From the NCBI RefSeq assembly GCF_002223055.1, contig NZ_NKFL01000004.1, positions 930,001 to 994,000 of the forward strand: a stretch of 64,000 nucleotides of DNA, in the 5' to 3' direction. The notes below the pieces were generated by a model. It ran no database searches. It was not told where the DNA came from and was given only the letters and a program-made list of their open reading frames with translations. The position numbers and the translations under genes are program-made. Source of the stretch: Burkholderia sp. HI2500 (lineage in GTDB: Bacteria > Pseudomonadota > Gammaproteobacteria > Burkholderiales > Burkholderiaceae). Numbering within the stretch: position 1 is the stretch's first letter; each line of letters begins with the position of its first letter. Shown here in pieces: positions 6,394 through 14,272 of the stretch.

Positions 6394-7625
6394 CCATCCT
6401 CGAAATCCAGACGCCGCGGGTATTTGCTCCGCTGCTCGCTCCTGCGCGCTACAAAGGCGCGCACGGCGGCCGTGGATCGGGCAAGTCGCACTTCTTCGGT
6501 GAGCTGTGGCTCGAGGAAAACGTCTCGGACAAGTACGACTTCGTCTGCCTACGCGAGACGCTGAAATCGCTCGAGTTCTCAGTGAAGAAGCTGCTCGAGG
6601 CGAAGATCGTCGCGTTCAACGCTGGCGACTATTTCGAGGTGCAGGACCGTCGCATCATGTCGCGCAGCGGTGGCGTCACGATTTTCGAGGGCATGCAGAA
6701 CCACACGGCCGACTCCATCAAGTCGCTGGAGGGCTTCGATCGGGCCTGGTTCGAGGAGGCGCAGAACGCGTCCGAGAAAAGCCTCACGCTGCTCCGTCCG
6801 ACGATCCGTAAGCCCGGTTCGCAACTCTGGTTCGGGTGGAACCCGAGCAAGCCGACCGATCCGATCGACGTCCTGTTGCGCGGCGCCGAGCCGCCCCCGG
6901 ATTCGATTGTCGTCGAGGCGAACTTCATGGACAACCCATGGCTGCCGCGCGAGCTCCATGAGGAAATGGAGTACGACAAGCGCCGCGACCCGGACAAATA
7001 CGCGCACGTGTGGCTCGGCGGCTATCAGCAGCGCAGCGAGGCGCGCGTGTTCAAGAACTGGCGCGTCGAGGAATTCGAGCGGCCCGAGGGCACGATCTTC
7101 CGCCTCGGCGCCGACTGGGGCTTCGCGAGCGATCCGTCGGTGCTGATCCGCTGCGACATCGACGGGAACCGCCTGTACGTCGACTACGAGGCATATCAGG
7201 TCGGCTGCGAGATCGTGAACCTGCCCGAACTGTTCATGGCCGTTCCGGAGGCCGAGAAGTGGCCGATTACGGCCGATTCGGCGCGTCCGGAGACGATCAG
7301 CCACATGCAAAAGCACGGCTTTCCGAAGATCCGTGCCGCGATCAAGGGCGCGAAGTCGCTCGAGGAAGGCGTCGAGTTCCTGAATTCGTTCGACATCATC
7401 GTGCATCCGCGGTGCAAGCACCTGATCGATGAGCTGACGCTCTACAAGTACAAGGAAGACAAGCTGACCGGCGCCGTGCTCCCGATCCTTGAGGACAAGG
7501 ACAACCACGTGATCGACGCGCTGCGCTATGCCTGCGAAGGTGCGCGTCGAGCCGCGAAGCCCGCGAAGTCTAAACAACCCGTCGTGCGCCGGTCCGTGAT
7601 GGGCGGTGGCGCTTGGATGAGCTGA
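6390..7625 (+). CDS. Terminase large subunit, PBSX-like (411 aa)
   Basis: The packaging motor and nuclease of the phage. Walker A is GGRGSGKSH at about residues 26-34, a Walker B-like segment is DRAWFEEAQ near 116-124, and the carboxyl RNase H-like nuclease is marked by Asp residues in GADWGFASDPS, ITADSARPE and DNHVIDALRYA. The length and motif spacing fit Terminase_3/PBSX-type enzymes. It overlaps TerS by four bases and ends just before a tiny membrane protein gene and the portal. Confidence 0.92.
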   Translation: MTILEIQTPRVFAPLLAPARYKGAHGGRGSGKSHFFGELWLEENVSDKYDFVCLRETLKSLEFSVKKLLEAKIVAFNAGDYFEVQDRRIMSRSGGVTIFEGMQNHTADSIKSLEGFDRAWFEEAQNASEKSLTLLRPTIRKPGSQLWFGWNPSKPTDPIDVLLRGAEPPPDSIVVEANFMDNPWLPRELHEEMEYDKRRDPDKYAHVWLGGYQQRSEARVFKNWRVEEFERPEGTIFRLGADWGFASDPSVLIRCDIDGNRLYVDYEAYQVGCEIVNLPELFMAVPEAEKWPITADSARPETISHMQKHGFPKIRAAIKGAKSLEEGVEFLNSFDIIVHPRCKHLIDELTLYKYKEDKLTGAVLPILEDKDNHVIDALRYACEGARRAAKPAKSKQPVVRRSVMGGGAWMS

Positions 7626-7626
7626 C

Positions 7627-7740
7627 ATGAAAATGACTTTGACTGAAAAGATCTGCGTAGCGCTGATACTCGTCGTGGCTTTTCCCGTCGCGATTGTGAG
7701 CGCAGCTCTCAAGTGGGCATTCATCGCGAAGCACTGGTAA
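7627..7740 (+). CDS. Single-span membrane micro-protein (37 aa)
   Basis: ATG 7627 begins two bases after the TerL stop codon's last base in the ctgacATG context. The product MKMTLTEKICVALI continues as one long hydrophobic helix (VVAFPVAIVSAALKWAF) and ends in a basic tail. No function known. It is supported by its tight fit between TerL and portal and by its clean membrane profile. Confidence 0.5.
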   Translation: MKMTLTEKICVALILVVAFPVAIVSAALKWAFIAKHW

Positions 7741-7747
7741 AAAGCCA

Positions 7748-9853
7748 ATGGCACGCAAAAAGCAGGAAGATCCGAGCTCGAAGATCGTCGCAGAGGCGAA
7801 GGAGCGCTTTGAGCGCTGCCAGGAGTTCGAGTCGGAGTTCCGCCAGCGCTTCATCGAAGATCTGCGCTTTTCGAACGGCGACGCGGACAACGGTTGGCAG
7901 TGGCCCGACCAGATCCGCACCACGCGCGAGGGCGATGCGCGCCCGTGCCTGACGATCAACAAGGTGCGCCAGCACAACCTGCAGATCATCAACGACGCGA
8001 AGCAGAACAAGCCTAGCGTAAAGACGCTGCCGGTCGACGGCGAGGCCGACATCGAGATCGCGAAGATCCTCGACGGCATTGTGCGGCACATCGAGTACAA
8101 CTCGCACGCCGAGATCGTCTATGACACGGCGACCGAGTTCGCGGTGCAAGGCGGCCTCGGCTACTGGCGTGTCGTCTGCGAGTACGCGCACGACGGCTCG
8201 TTCGATCAGGAAATCTTCCTGCGGCGGGTGAAAGACCCGCTGACGATCTATCTCGATCCGGACATCGAGTCGGCGGACGGCTCCGACGCGAAATTCGCAT
8301 TCGTGTTCGAGGAAATGGCGAAGGCAGAGTTCGAGGCGCGCTATCCGAGCGAGGAAGCGCAGAGCGTCGTATTCGGCGACGACACGCAGAGCGACGGCTG
8401 GATCAGCAAGAACAAGATCCGCGTGTGCGAGTACTTCCGCAAGACGGCGAAGCTCGACAAGCTGGTGAATCACCCGGTGCGCGGCCCGGTGCGTTTGTCT
8501 GAAATCGAGGATGCCGACGAGCGCGCCGCGATCGAGAAAGACGCGTCGATCCAGAAGCGCGAGATCACCGAGCCGCAGATCACCTGGTATCTGATTGCCG
8601 GCGACAAGATCATCGACGAGAAGCCGTGGGCCGGCCGCTATATCCCGATCGTGCGCGTGGTGGGCGAGGAAATCGTCATCAACGGCAAGGTCGAGCGCAA
8701 GGGCCATACGCGGAACCTGAAAGACGCGCAGCGCATGTACAACTACATGTCATCGGCTAACGTCGAGTACATCGCGCTGCAGACGAAGACGCCGTTCGTC
8801 GGGCCGGCCGAAGCATTCGAGGGCTATGAGTCCGAATGGGCGAACGCGAACAAGGACAATCTGCCGTACCTGCCGTACAACTCGCACGACGAAGCTGGAA
8901 ACCCGATTGATCGTCCGCAGCGCGAGCAGCCGCCCGTCGGCGCGAATGCGTACCTGACCGGCATGCAGAACGCGCAGCAGGAATTGATGATGGCCTCGGG
9001 CCAGTATCAGGAGCAGTTCGGGCAGCCGTCGAACGCGCAGGCCGGCGTGGCGATCCAGGCGCGGCAGCGGCAGGGCGACCGCGCGACGTACCACTTCATC
9101 GACAACGTGGCGCGCGCGATTCGCTATACGGGCCGTGTGCTGATCGACCTGATTCCGAAGATCTACGACACGAAGCGCGTTGTGCGCATCGTGGGAGAGG
9201 ACGGCACTGAGACATTCGCGACGGTCGATCCGGATCAGCAGCAGCCGTTGCAGCAAGCGCCGCATCCGACGATCGCCGATGAAGTGCAGATGATCTTCAA
9301 TCCGGGCATCGGCCGCTATGACGTGACCGTCGAGGTGGGCCCGAACTACGAGACGCGCCGGCAGGAAGCGTTCAATGCGCTCACGCAGATCATGGGCCAG
9401 GATCAGGAGCTGATGAAGGTGGCCGGCGACTTGCTGTTCAAAGCGGCAGACTTCCCGATGGCCGATGAGGTCGCGGAACGCCTGCACCGCACGATTCCGC
9501 CGCAGATCCTCGGCGAAGGCCCGAGTCCGCAAGAACAGGACATGCAGCAGAAGATGACGCAGATGGGCCAGATGATCGAGCACCTGACCGCCGAACTTCA
9601 AAACGCGCGGCAGGGGAAGGATGCACAGGAAACGAACATCAAGGCATACGACGCGGAAACCAAACGCTTCGCGGCCTTGGGTCAACCGCTCGACCCGCAG
9701 ATCGTTGCGCACGTCGCGACCCAGGTCGTGATGCAGATGATGGGAACCGGCGCGCCGGAAGGCGCACCACCTCCGACGCCCGACCAGATGCAACAGCCAC
9801 CCCAGAACCCGCCGAGTGCGGGTTTTTTTACGCCCGCACCTCAAGGACAGTGA
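7748..9853 (+). CDS. Portal protein, P22-like (701 aa)
   Basis: This is the dodecameric ring through which DNA enters and leaves the capsid. Length and sequence fit the P22 gp1-type portal: IVGEDG-type core, YDVTVEVGPNYETRRQEAF, NALTQIMGQDQELM and a long carboxyl helical/Gln-rich crown. Residues 110-220 hold the stem/wing region with DPLTIYLDPDIES. The final codons also encode an intrinsic terminator hairpin (9806-9829), giving the tail PPSAGFFTPAPQGQ. It is followed one base later by the next gene. Confidence 0.9.
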   Translation: MARKKQEDPSSKIVAEAKERFERCQEFESEFRQRFIEDLRFSNGDADNGWQWPDQIRTTREGDARPCLTINKVRQHNLQIINDAKQNKPSVKTLPVDGEADIEIAKILDGIVRHIEYNSHAEIVYDTATEFAVQGGLGYWRVVCEYAHDGSFDQEIFLRRVKDPLTIYLDPDIESADGSDAKFAFVFEEMAKAEFEARYPSEEAQSVVFGDDTQSDGWISKNKIRVCEYFRKTAKLDKLVNHPVRGPVRLSEIEDADERAAIEKDASIQKREITEPQITWYLIAGDKIIDEKPWAGRYIPIVRVVGEEIVINGKVERKGHTRNLKDAQRMYNYMSSANVEYIALQTKTPFVGPAEAFEGYESEWANANKDNLPYLPYNSHDEAGNPIDRPQREQPPVGANAYLTGMQNAQQELMMASGQYQEQFGQPSNAQAGVAIQARQRQGDRATYHFIDNVARAIRYTGRVLIDLIPKIYDTKRVVRIVGEDGTETFATVDPDQQQPLQQAPHPTIADEVQMIFNPGIGRYDVTVEVGPNYETRRQEAFNALTQIMGQDQELMKVAGDLLFKAADFPMADEVAERLHRTIPPQILGEGPSPQEQDMQQKMTQMGQMIEHLTAELQNARQGKDAQETNIKAYDAETKRFAALGQPLDPQIVAHVATQVVMQMMGTGAPEGAPPPTPDQMQQPPQNPPSAGFFTPAPQGQ
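9806..9829 (+). terminator. Intrinsic terminator inside the portal 3' end
   Basis: AACCCGC (9806-9812) and GCGGGTT (9818-9824) flank a CGAGT loop and lead into a run of seven T. It lies inside the portal coding frame, so late transcription must read through it for the downstream genes. Confidence 0.7.
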
Positions 9854-9854
9854 C

Positions 9855-10160
9855 ATGAGCTACCCCGGCATCCTCCAGGACCTCGGGTCCACCACCCCGA
9901 TCCAGGGCATCTATCGCATCACGCAGACGCTCACTCCCGCGCAGGTCGCCGCGAACACCAGCGCCGAACAGACGTTCACGGTGCCGGGCTTGCAAGTCGG
10001 CGATTCGATCGACGTCAACAAGCCGTCGCATCAGGTCGGCTTGTCGATCGGCAACGTGCGCGTCTCCGCGGCGAACACGCTCGCGATCCAGTATGTGAAC
10101 ACGACCGCCAGCCCGATCACGCCCGCCGCCGAGCAATACATCATCGGCGGCCAGCGCTAA
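9855..10160 (+). CDS. Small phage structural-type protein (101 aa)
   Basis: ATG 9855 follows AAGGACAG. The protein is beta-rich with a regular pattern (TFTVPGLQVGDSIDV, VGLSIGNVRVSAANTLAIQY, NTTASPITPAAEQYI), as in small virion or decoration proteins, and related 100-residue proteins are found beside P22-like portals. Its stop TAA overlaps the stop TAG of the antisense gene by two bases, so transcription converges here. Confidence 0.55.
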   Translation: MSYPGILQDLGSTTPIQGIYRITQTLTPAQVAANTSAEQTFTVPGLQVGDSIDVNKPSHQVGLSIGNVRVSAANTLAIQYVNTTASPITPAAEQYIIGGQR

Positions 10161-10405
10161 CGGCCTAGGTTCAGCTTGGCGATCTCTGCTTCAAGGTTGT
10201 CTTCGGTGACCAGCATGAGCTTTGTGGGGCCTGAATTCGACGCCGCAACATCGCGCAGGCCAAGCGGACTGTCTGTGAGTTCGTTAAGCCAATGCGTGAG
10301 TTCGTCATCAGTTTTACGCCAACTCCATCCAGACCCGAATCCCTTCGCAACCATGATGTGTTCGCCCGTTTCCGTATCAAGTATGTAAAGCCGGTTATTC
10401 GCCAT
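10157..10405 (-). CDS. Antisense moron-like gene, hypothetical protein (82 aa)
   Basis: It reads against all the late genes. ATG is at 10405 with a strong AGGAGA site eight bases upstream, and longer in-frame starts upstream fall in the scaffold gene. Product MANNRLYILDTETGEHIM, then KGFGSGWSWRKTDDELTHWL: small, acidic, with an aromatic patch. No family recognised. A possible -10 (TACAAT) lies upstream on the same strand and a hairpin at 10456-10487 separates it from the scaffold gene, the layout of a moron expressed from the prophage independently of the late operon. Confidence 0.65.
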   Translation of the reverse strand: MANNRLYILDTETGEHIMVAKGFGSGWSWRKTDDELTHWLNELTDSPLGLRDVAASNSGPTKLMLVTEDNLEAEIAKLNLGR

Positions 10406-10430
10406 GTGTTTTCTCCTGAATAACCGCTGA

Positions 10431-10436
10431 ATTGTA
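10431..10436 (-). promoter_or_regulatory. Possible -10 element of the antisense gene
   Basis: On the minus strand TACAAT lies 26 bases before the ATG at 10405, leaving room for a short leader with AGGAGA. No clear -35 is seen at the usual distance, so this is a weak call. Confidence 0.35.
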
Positions 10437-10455
10437 GGCGAAAGATTCTTCCCCG

Positions 10456-10487
10456 AAGGCCCGCATCCGAAAGGAGCGGGCCTTTTT
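10456..10487 (+). terminator. Intrinsic terminator/hairpin before scaffold gene
   Basis: AAGGCCCGC (10456-10464) pairs with GCGGGCCTT (10476-10484), followed by T residues and GCTTT. It shares the TTTTTGCTTT tail with the hairpins at 4941 and 22476. Confidence 0.7.
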
Positions 10488-10537
10488 GCTTTCCGTACCG
10501 GCGCGGCATCACCGGGCTCAAATCCTTGGATACGTCC

Positions 10538-11260
10538 ATGCAAACCGAAGACAACGCAGTACCGACGGAAGTCACCGTACCGCCGACGACGGAAAACCCG
10601 GAACCGGCGCACGAGCCCGCTGAAACGAGCACGGAATCGGGCACCGAGCAACCCGCAGGAGCAGTCGAGTCGCAGCCGCAGGAAAAGCCCAAGAACGAGT
10701 GGGTTCAACGGCGCATCGATCAGCTCACGCGGGAGAAGCATGAGGAAAAGCGGCAGCGCGAAGCTCTCGAGGCGCGCCTGCGTGAACTCCAGCCGGACAC
10801 CGCGACACCCAATGCGCAGCCGATGACCGCGGAGCAAATCCGCGCAGAGGCGAAGCGTCTCATCGAGCAAGAAAAGTTCGATGCGGCCTGCAACAAGGTG
10901 TTCGACGCCGGCAAGACCGAGTTTCCGGACTGGGACGCATCGCTGCGCACCTTCCAGATGCTCGGCGGCGCATCGCCGGAGTTCCTGGAGGCTGTCACGG
11001 CGATGGATGCCGGTCATAAGGTGCTTCATCACCTCGGCCAGCACCCCGAAGAAGCCGAGCGCTTGCTGTCCCTTCCTCCGCTCCGTATGGCGCTTGAACT
11101 GGCCCGTCTCGAAACGACGGTCGGTCAGGCGAAACCCGCTCCCGTATCGAAGGCGCCCGCGCCGATCTCGCCTGTTGGCGGCAAATCCGCACCGGTTGAA
11201 CCGGAGGAATTTGCCACGACAGCGGATTACGTCGCATGGCGCAAACGCAACCGCTCATGA
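10538..11260 (+). CDS. Scaffolding protein (240 aa)
   Basis: The ATG at 10538 is preferred over a TTG at 10526. The sequence is acidic and disordered at first (EPAHEPAETSTESGTEQP), then coiled-coil (RIDQLTREKHEEKRQREALE), then helical, ending in a basic carboxyl tail (AWRKRNRS) of the kind that binds coat protein in P22-like scaffolds. It lies between portal and coat genes, as expected for scaffold. Assignment rests on position and composition. Confidence 0.7.
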   Translation: MQTEDNAVPTEVTVPPTTENPEPAHEPAETSTESGTEQPAGAVESQPQEKPKNEWVQRRIDQLTREKHEEKRQREALEARLRELQPDTATPNAQPMTAEQIRAEAKRLIEQEKFDAACNKVFDAGKTEFPDWDASLRTFQMLGGASPEFLEAVTAMDAGHKVLHHLGQHPEEAERLLSLPPLRMALELARLETTVGQAKPAPVSKAPAPISPVGGKSAPVEPEEFATTADYVAWRKRNRS

Positions 11261-11268
11261 GGCGATAA

Positions 11269-12477
11269 ATGGCAAACACCCTTCTCACACCCGTCAAGAT
11301 CCTCGACGAATCGCTGATGATTCTCGAGAACATGCTGACCTTCACGGCCCGCTCGAATCGCGATTACTCGGACGAGTTCGCGGTCAGTGGCGCGAAGATC
11401 GGCGCGACCGTCAACGCTCGCAAGCCGAACCGCTTCGTCGGTACGACCGGGCCGGCGCTGAACATCGAGAACGTGAACGAAACGTCGGTGCCGATCACGC
11501 TGACGACGCAGTTCCACGTCGACTTCACGTTCAGTTCGCAAGAGCTGACCCTCATCGTCGACGAGTTCGCGGACCGATACATCAAGCCGGCCATGGCGAC
11601 GATCGCCAACAAGATCGACTTCGACGGGCTGGGTCTGGCGACGACGGTCGCGAACAACGTCGGCACGGTCGGCACCACACCGAACGACATCAAGGTGCTG
11701 CTCGATGCTGGCGTGAAGCTCGACAACGAAGCCGCTCCGCGCGACGGTCGACGCACTGTCGTATGGGATCCGGCGACGAACGGCTCGATGGTGAAGTCGG
11801 CCGCCGGCCTGTTCAATCCGTCGAACAAGATCGGCGAGCAATACGACAGCGGCATCTTCTCGCCGTCGGGCCTCGGCTTCGACATCGGCATGGACCAGAA
11901 CGTGAACACGTTCACGACGGGCACGCGCACGAACGGCACCGTCTCGGGCGCGGGCCAAACCGGCTCGACGCTGCTCGTCACGGGCCTCGGCGCCGCGGCG
12001 ACCGTGAACAAGGGCGACACGTTCACGATCGCCGGTGTCTACGGCGTGAACCCGCAGAACCGTCAATCGACGGGCGTGCTGCGCCAGTTCACGGTGCTGG
12101 CGAACGCGACGGCGGATGGTTCGGGCAACGCGACGCTGTCGATCTTCCCGGCGATCAACACGGCCGCGTCGAACCAGCAGTACCAGACGGTCACGGCCGG
12201 CCCGGCGAATGCTGCTGTGGTCACGTGGGATATCGCTGCATCGACGCAGTACACGGCGAGCCTCGCATATCACCGCGACGCGTTCACGCTGGCAACCGCC
12301 GACCTTGAAGACGTCAGCAAGTACGGTGCTTGGGGCGCGCGCCGCGTGCACAAGGGCATCTCGATGCGGATCGCTCGTCAGTACGCGATCGGCACCGATA
12401 CCGTCCCGTGCCGGATCGACGTGCTGTACGGCTGGGCGCCGGTGTACAACGAGCTGGCCTGCCGGATCGTCCGCTGA
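11269..12477 (+). CDS. Major capsid (coat) protein, P22 gp5-like (402 aa)
   Basis: The protein opens MANTLLTPVKILDESLMIL, which matches the amino arm of P22-type coat proteins, followed by ARSNRDYSDEFAVSGAKIG and a central HK97-fold region (SSQELTLIVDEFADRYI). An inserted domain near residues 215-310 contains Thr/Gly-rich repeats (TFTTGTRTNGT), comparable to the I-domain of P22 coat. The end reads RIDVLYGWAPVYNELACR. It follows the scaffold gene by eight bases. Strong assignment. Confidence 0.85.
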   Translation: MANTLLTPVKILDESLMILENMLTFTARSNRDYSDEFAVSGAKIGATVNARKPNRFVGTTGPALNIENVNETSVPITLTTQFHVDFTFSSQELTLIVDEFADRYIKPAMATIANKIDFDGLGLATTVANNVGTVGTTPNDIKVLLDAGVKLDNEAAPRDGRRTVVWDPATNGSMVKSAAGLFNPSNKIGEQYDSGIFSPSGLGFDIGMDQNVNTFTTGTRTNGTVSGAGQTGSTLLVTGLGAAATVNKGDTFTIAGVYGVNPQNRQSTGVLRQFTVLANATADGSGNATLSIFPAINTAASNQQYQTVTAGPANAAVVTWDIAASTQYTASLAYHRDAFTLATADLEDVSKYGAWGARRVHKGISMRIARQYAIGTDTVPCRIDVLYGWAPVYNELACRIVR

Positions 12478-12500
12478 TGGGCGTCCTGATTCAGCAATCT

Positions 12501-12524
12501 ACCCCCGCTTCGGCGGGGGTTTTT
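12501..12524 (+). terminator. UUCG-capped intrinsic terminator after coat gene
   Basis: ACCCCCGC (12501-12508) and GCGGGGGT (12513-12520) are joined by TTCG, an unusually stable tetraloop closed by C-G, with T residues following. It separates the coat gene from the next cistron and would let coat protein be made in excess. Confidence 0.8.
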
Positions 12525-12539
12525 GTTTCCGGAGGCAAC

Positions 12540-12890
12540 GTGTTCCAAGAATTCCCGATGTGGGTAACTGGCCCGGACGGCGTGCAGCAGATCGTCGAAT
12601 CGCAGGCCGCGTTCGAGGCGCTTGGAGAAGGCTGGAGCAAACCGGCGCGCGTTGAACTCGTGCCGCGCGAGCAAGCGCCGGATTTCGTCGAATATCCGAA
12701 GTGGGTGGGCGACGTTCTCGTGCACAGCGCCGAGGAAGAGGCCGCGCTCCCGGCGACCGCGGGCAGCAACGTCGATGTTGCGGCCGACGATGAGCGCGTA
12801 GTGCTGATCCAGATCGCCGAAGAGAAGGGCGTGCGGATCGACAAGCGTTGGTCGAACGACAAGATCCGCGCGGCGTTGGAGGCAGCGTGA
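12540..12890 (+). CDS. Hypothetical phage head protein (116 aa)
   Basis: The GTG at 12540 is chosen because GGAGG (12531-12535) sits just before it. A longer frame from ATG 12477 would place the terminator hairpin inside the coding region, which is less likely. The product is acidic (VFQEFPMWVTGPDGV, then EEEAALPATAGSNVDV) and ends in a helical segment. Its stop overlaps the next GTG start. It occupies the slot between coat and gp4-type genes; no family recognised. Confidence 0.6.
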   Translation: MFQEFPMWVTGPDGVQQIVESQAAFEALGEGWSKPARVELVPREQAPDFVEYPKWVGDVLVHSAEEEAALPATAGSNVDVAADDERVVLIQIAEEKGVRIDKRWSNDKIRAALEAA

Positions 12891-13603
12891 CAACCGCCGT
12901 CGACCTGATCACCCTCGCGCTGAAGGACATCGGCGCGCTGGGTATCGGGCAGTCGATCTCGCCCGACGATACGGAGGACGCGCTGAACACGCTTAACGCG
13001 ATGCTCGGCCAGTGGCAGGGCGAGCGCCTGAGCGTCTATCACCTCGTCGACACGGCGCTGCAATCGACCGGCGCGCAGTCGTACACGGTCGGCCCCGGCG
13101 GCAACTTCAACACGCCGTCGTGGCCGTACCAGATCAACGCGGCATATGCACGCCTGAACCCGGGTACCGCGACGCCGATCGACTATCCGGTGACGATCAT
13201 CCCGGCGCGCGAGGATTACGCGCGTATCGCGCTCAAGGCGCTGCAGTCGTTCCCGAACTATGCGTTCTACGACTCGGCGTGGCCGCTCGGCACGCTGTTC
13301 ATGTATCCGGTACCGAACGCGAGTTTTGAGTTGCACATCGTGACGCTCGAGGAACTTCCGCAGTTCGTGACGCCGGCCGACGTGATCAACCTTCCGCCGC
13401 AGTATATGGCCGCGATCCGCTACAACCTCGCGTGCTATCTGGCGCCGTCATATCAGTTGGACCCCCAGGCGGCGCTGGTGCGCCTCGCGATGAACGCTAA
13501 GCGCGTCGTCAAGCGCATGAACGTGCAGATCCGGGCGATGAGCATGCCGCGCGGGCTCGCGACGAAGCAGAGGTACAACATCTATAGCGATAGGCCTTAT
13601 TAG
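12887..13603 (+). CDS. Head-tail connector/tail accessory factor, P22 gp4-like (238 aa)
   Basis: GTG 12887 overlaps the preceding stop. Sequence TTAVDLITLALKDIGALG, LNAMLGQWQGERLSVY, and the final basic segment (KRVVKRMNVQIRAMS) match the gp4-type accessory factor that binds the portal and closes the DNA-filled capsid. In P22-like phages, gp4 lies between coat and gp10 genes as here. The family is confident, the detail by homology. Confidence 0.8.
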   Translation: MTTAVDLITLALKDIGALGIGQSISPDDTEDALNTLNAMLGQWQGERLSVYHLVDTALQSTGAQSYTVGPGGNFNTPSWPYQINAAYARLNPGTATPIDYPVTIIPAREDYARIALKALQSFPNYAFYDSAWPLGTLFMYPVPNASFELHIVTLEELPQFVTPADVINLPPQYMAAIRYNLACYLAPSYQLDPQAALVRLAMNAKRVVKRMNVQIRAMSMPRGLATKQRYNIYSDRPY

Positions 13604-13654
13604 GTCAAACATTGATAATGTTCCACTTAGGAATTCAAACCTAATGGAGCTGAC

Positions 13655-14272
13655 ATGGGCGCTGTGATTGATCTCGCTGGGATGAAATTCGGACGCTGGA
13701 CGGTGTTGCGCATTGGCGAAAAGAAGGGGAAGCAGTTCAATTGGTTGTGCCTCTGCGAGTGCGGAGCAGAAGCCCTCGTTGCAGGGCAGAGTCTCAGAAA
13801 AGGACGAAGCCTTTCATGCGGATGCCTCAGGAAGGAAGTGAACAGCGAATTGCATCGCACCCATGGCATGGCGAAAACAAAATTGAATGTAGTCTGGAGC
13901 GGCATGAAAGCGCGTTGCGGCAACCCGAAGCATGAGATGTTCCATCGCTACGGCGGTCGCGGCATCAAGGTATGCGAGCGCTGGCAGTCGTTCGAAAGAT
14001 TCTACGAAGACATGGGATCGACGTATCAGGAAGGGTTGTCCATTGAGCGCATCGACAACGATGGCGATTACGAGCCCGGCAATTGCCGATGGGCAACCAC
14101 AAAAGAGCAGCGCGCCAATCAGGCTCATCCCAAGATTCAAACGCCAGTGGGCGAAATGACCATCAGAGAGGCATCGGAAGTGTCAGGGATCAACCTCAAA
14201 ACGCTTCGGCACCGAGTGTGGCGCGGCTGGCCGGCAGAGCGTTTGTTTGCGCCACTGGGATCTCGAAGCTGA
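13655..14272 (+). mobile_element. Free-standing HNH homing endonuclease gene (205 aa)
   Basis: ATG 13655 follows a 51-base AT-richer gap. Residues about 35-60 have a Cys-rich zinc element (CLCECGAE, SCGCLRK); residues about 85-155 hold the HNH-type core (WSGMKARCGNP, YGGRGIKVCERW, then LSIERIDNDGDYEPGNCRW); the end has a DNA-binding helix-turn-helix (MTIREASEVSGINLKTLR). Such endonucleases cut phage DNA lacking the gene and spread by repair. It separates two morphogenesis genes that are adjacent in P22-like phages, so it is probably an insertion. Its stop overlaps the next ATG. Confidence 0.85.
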
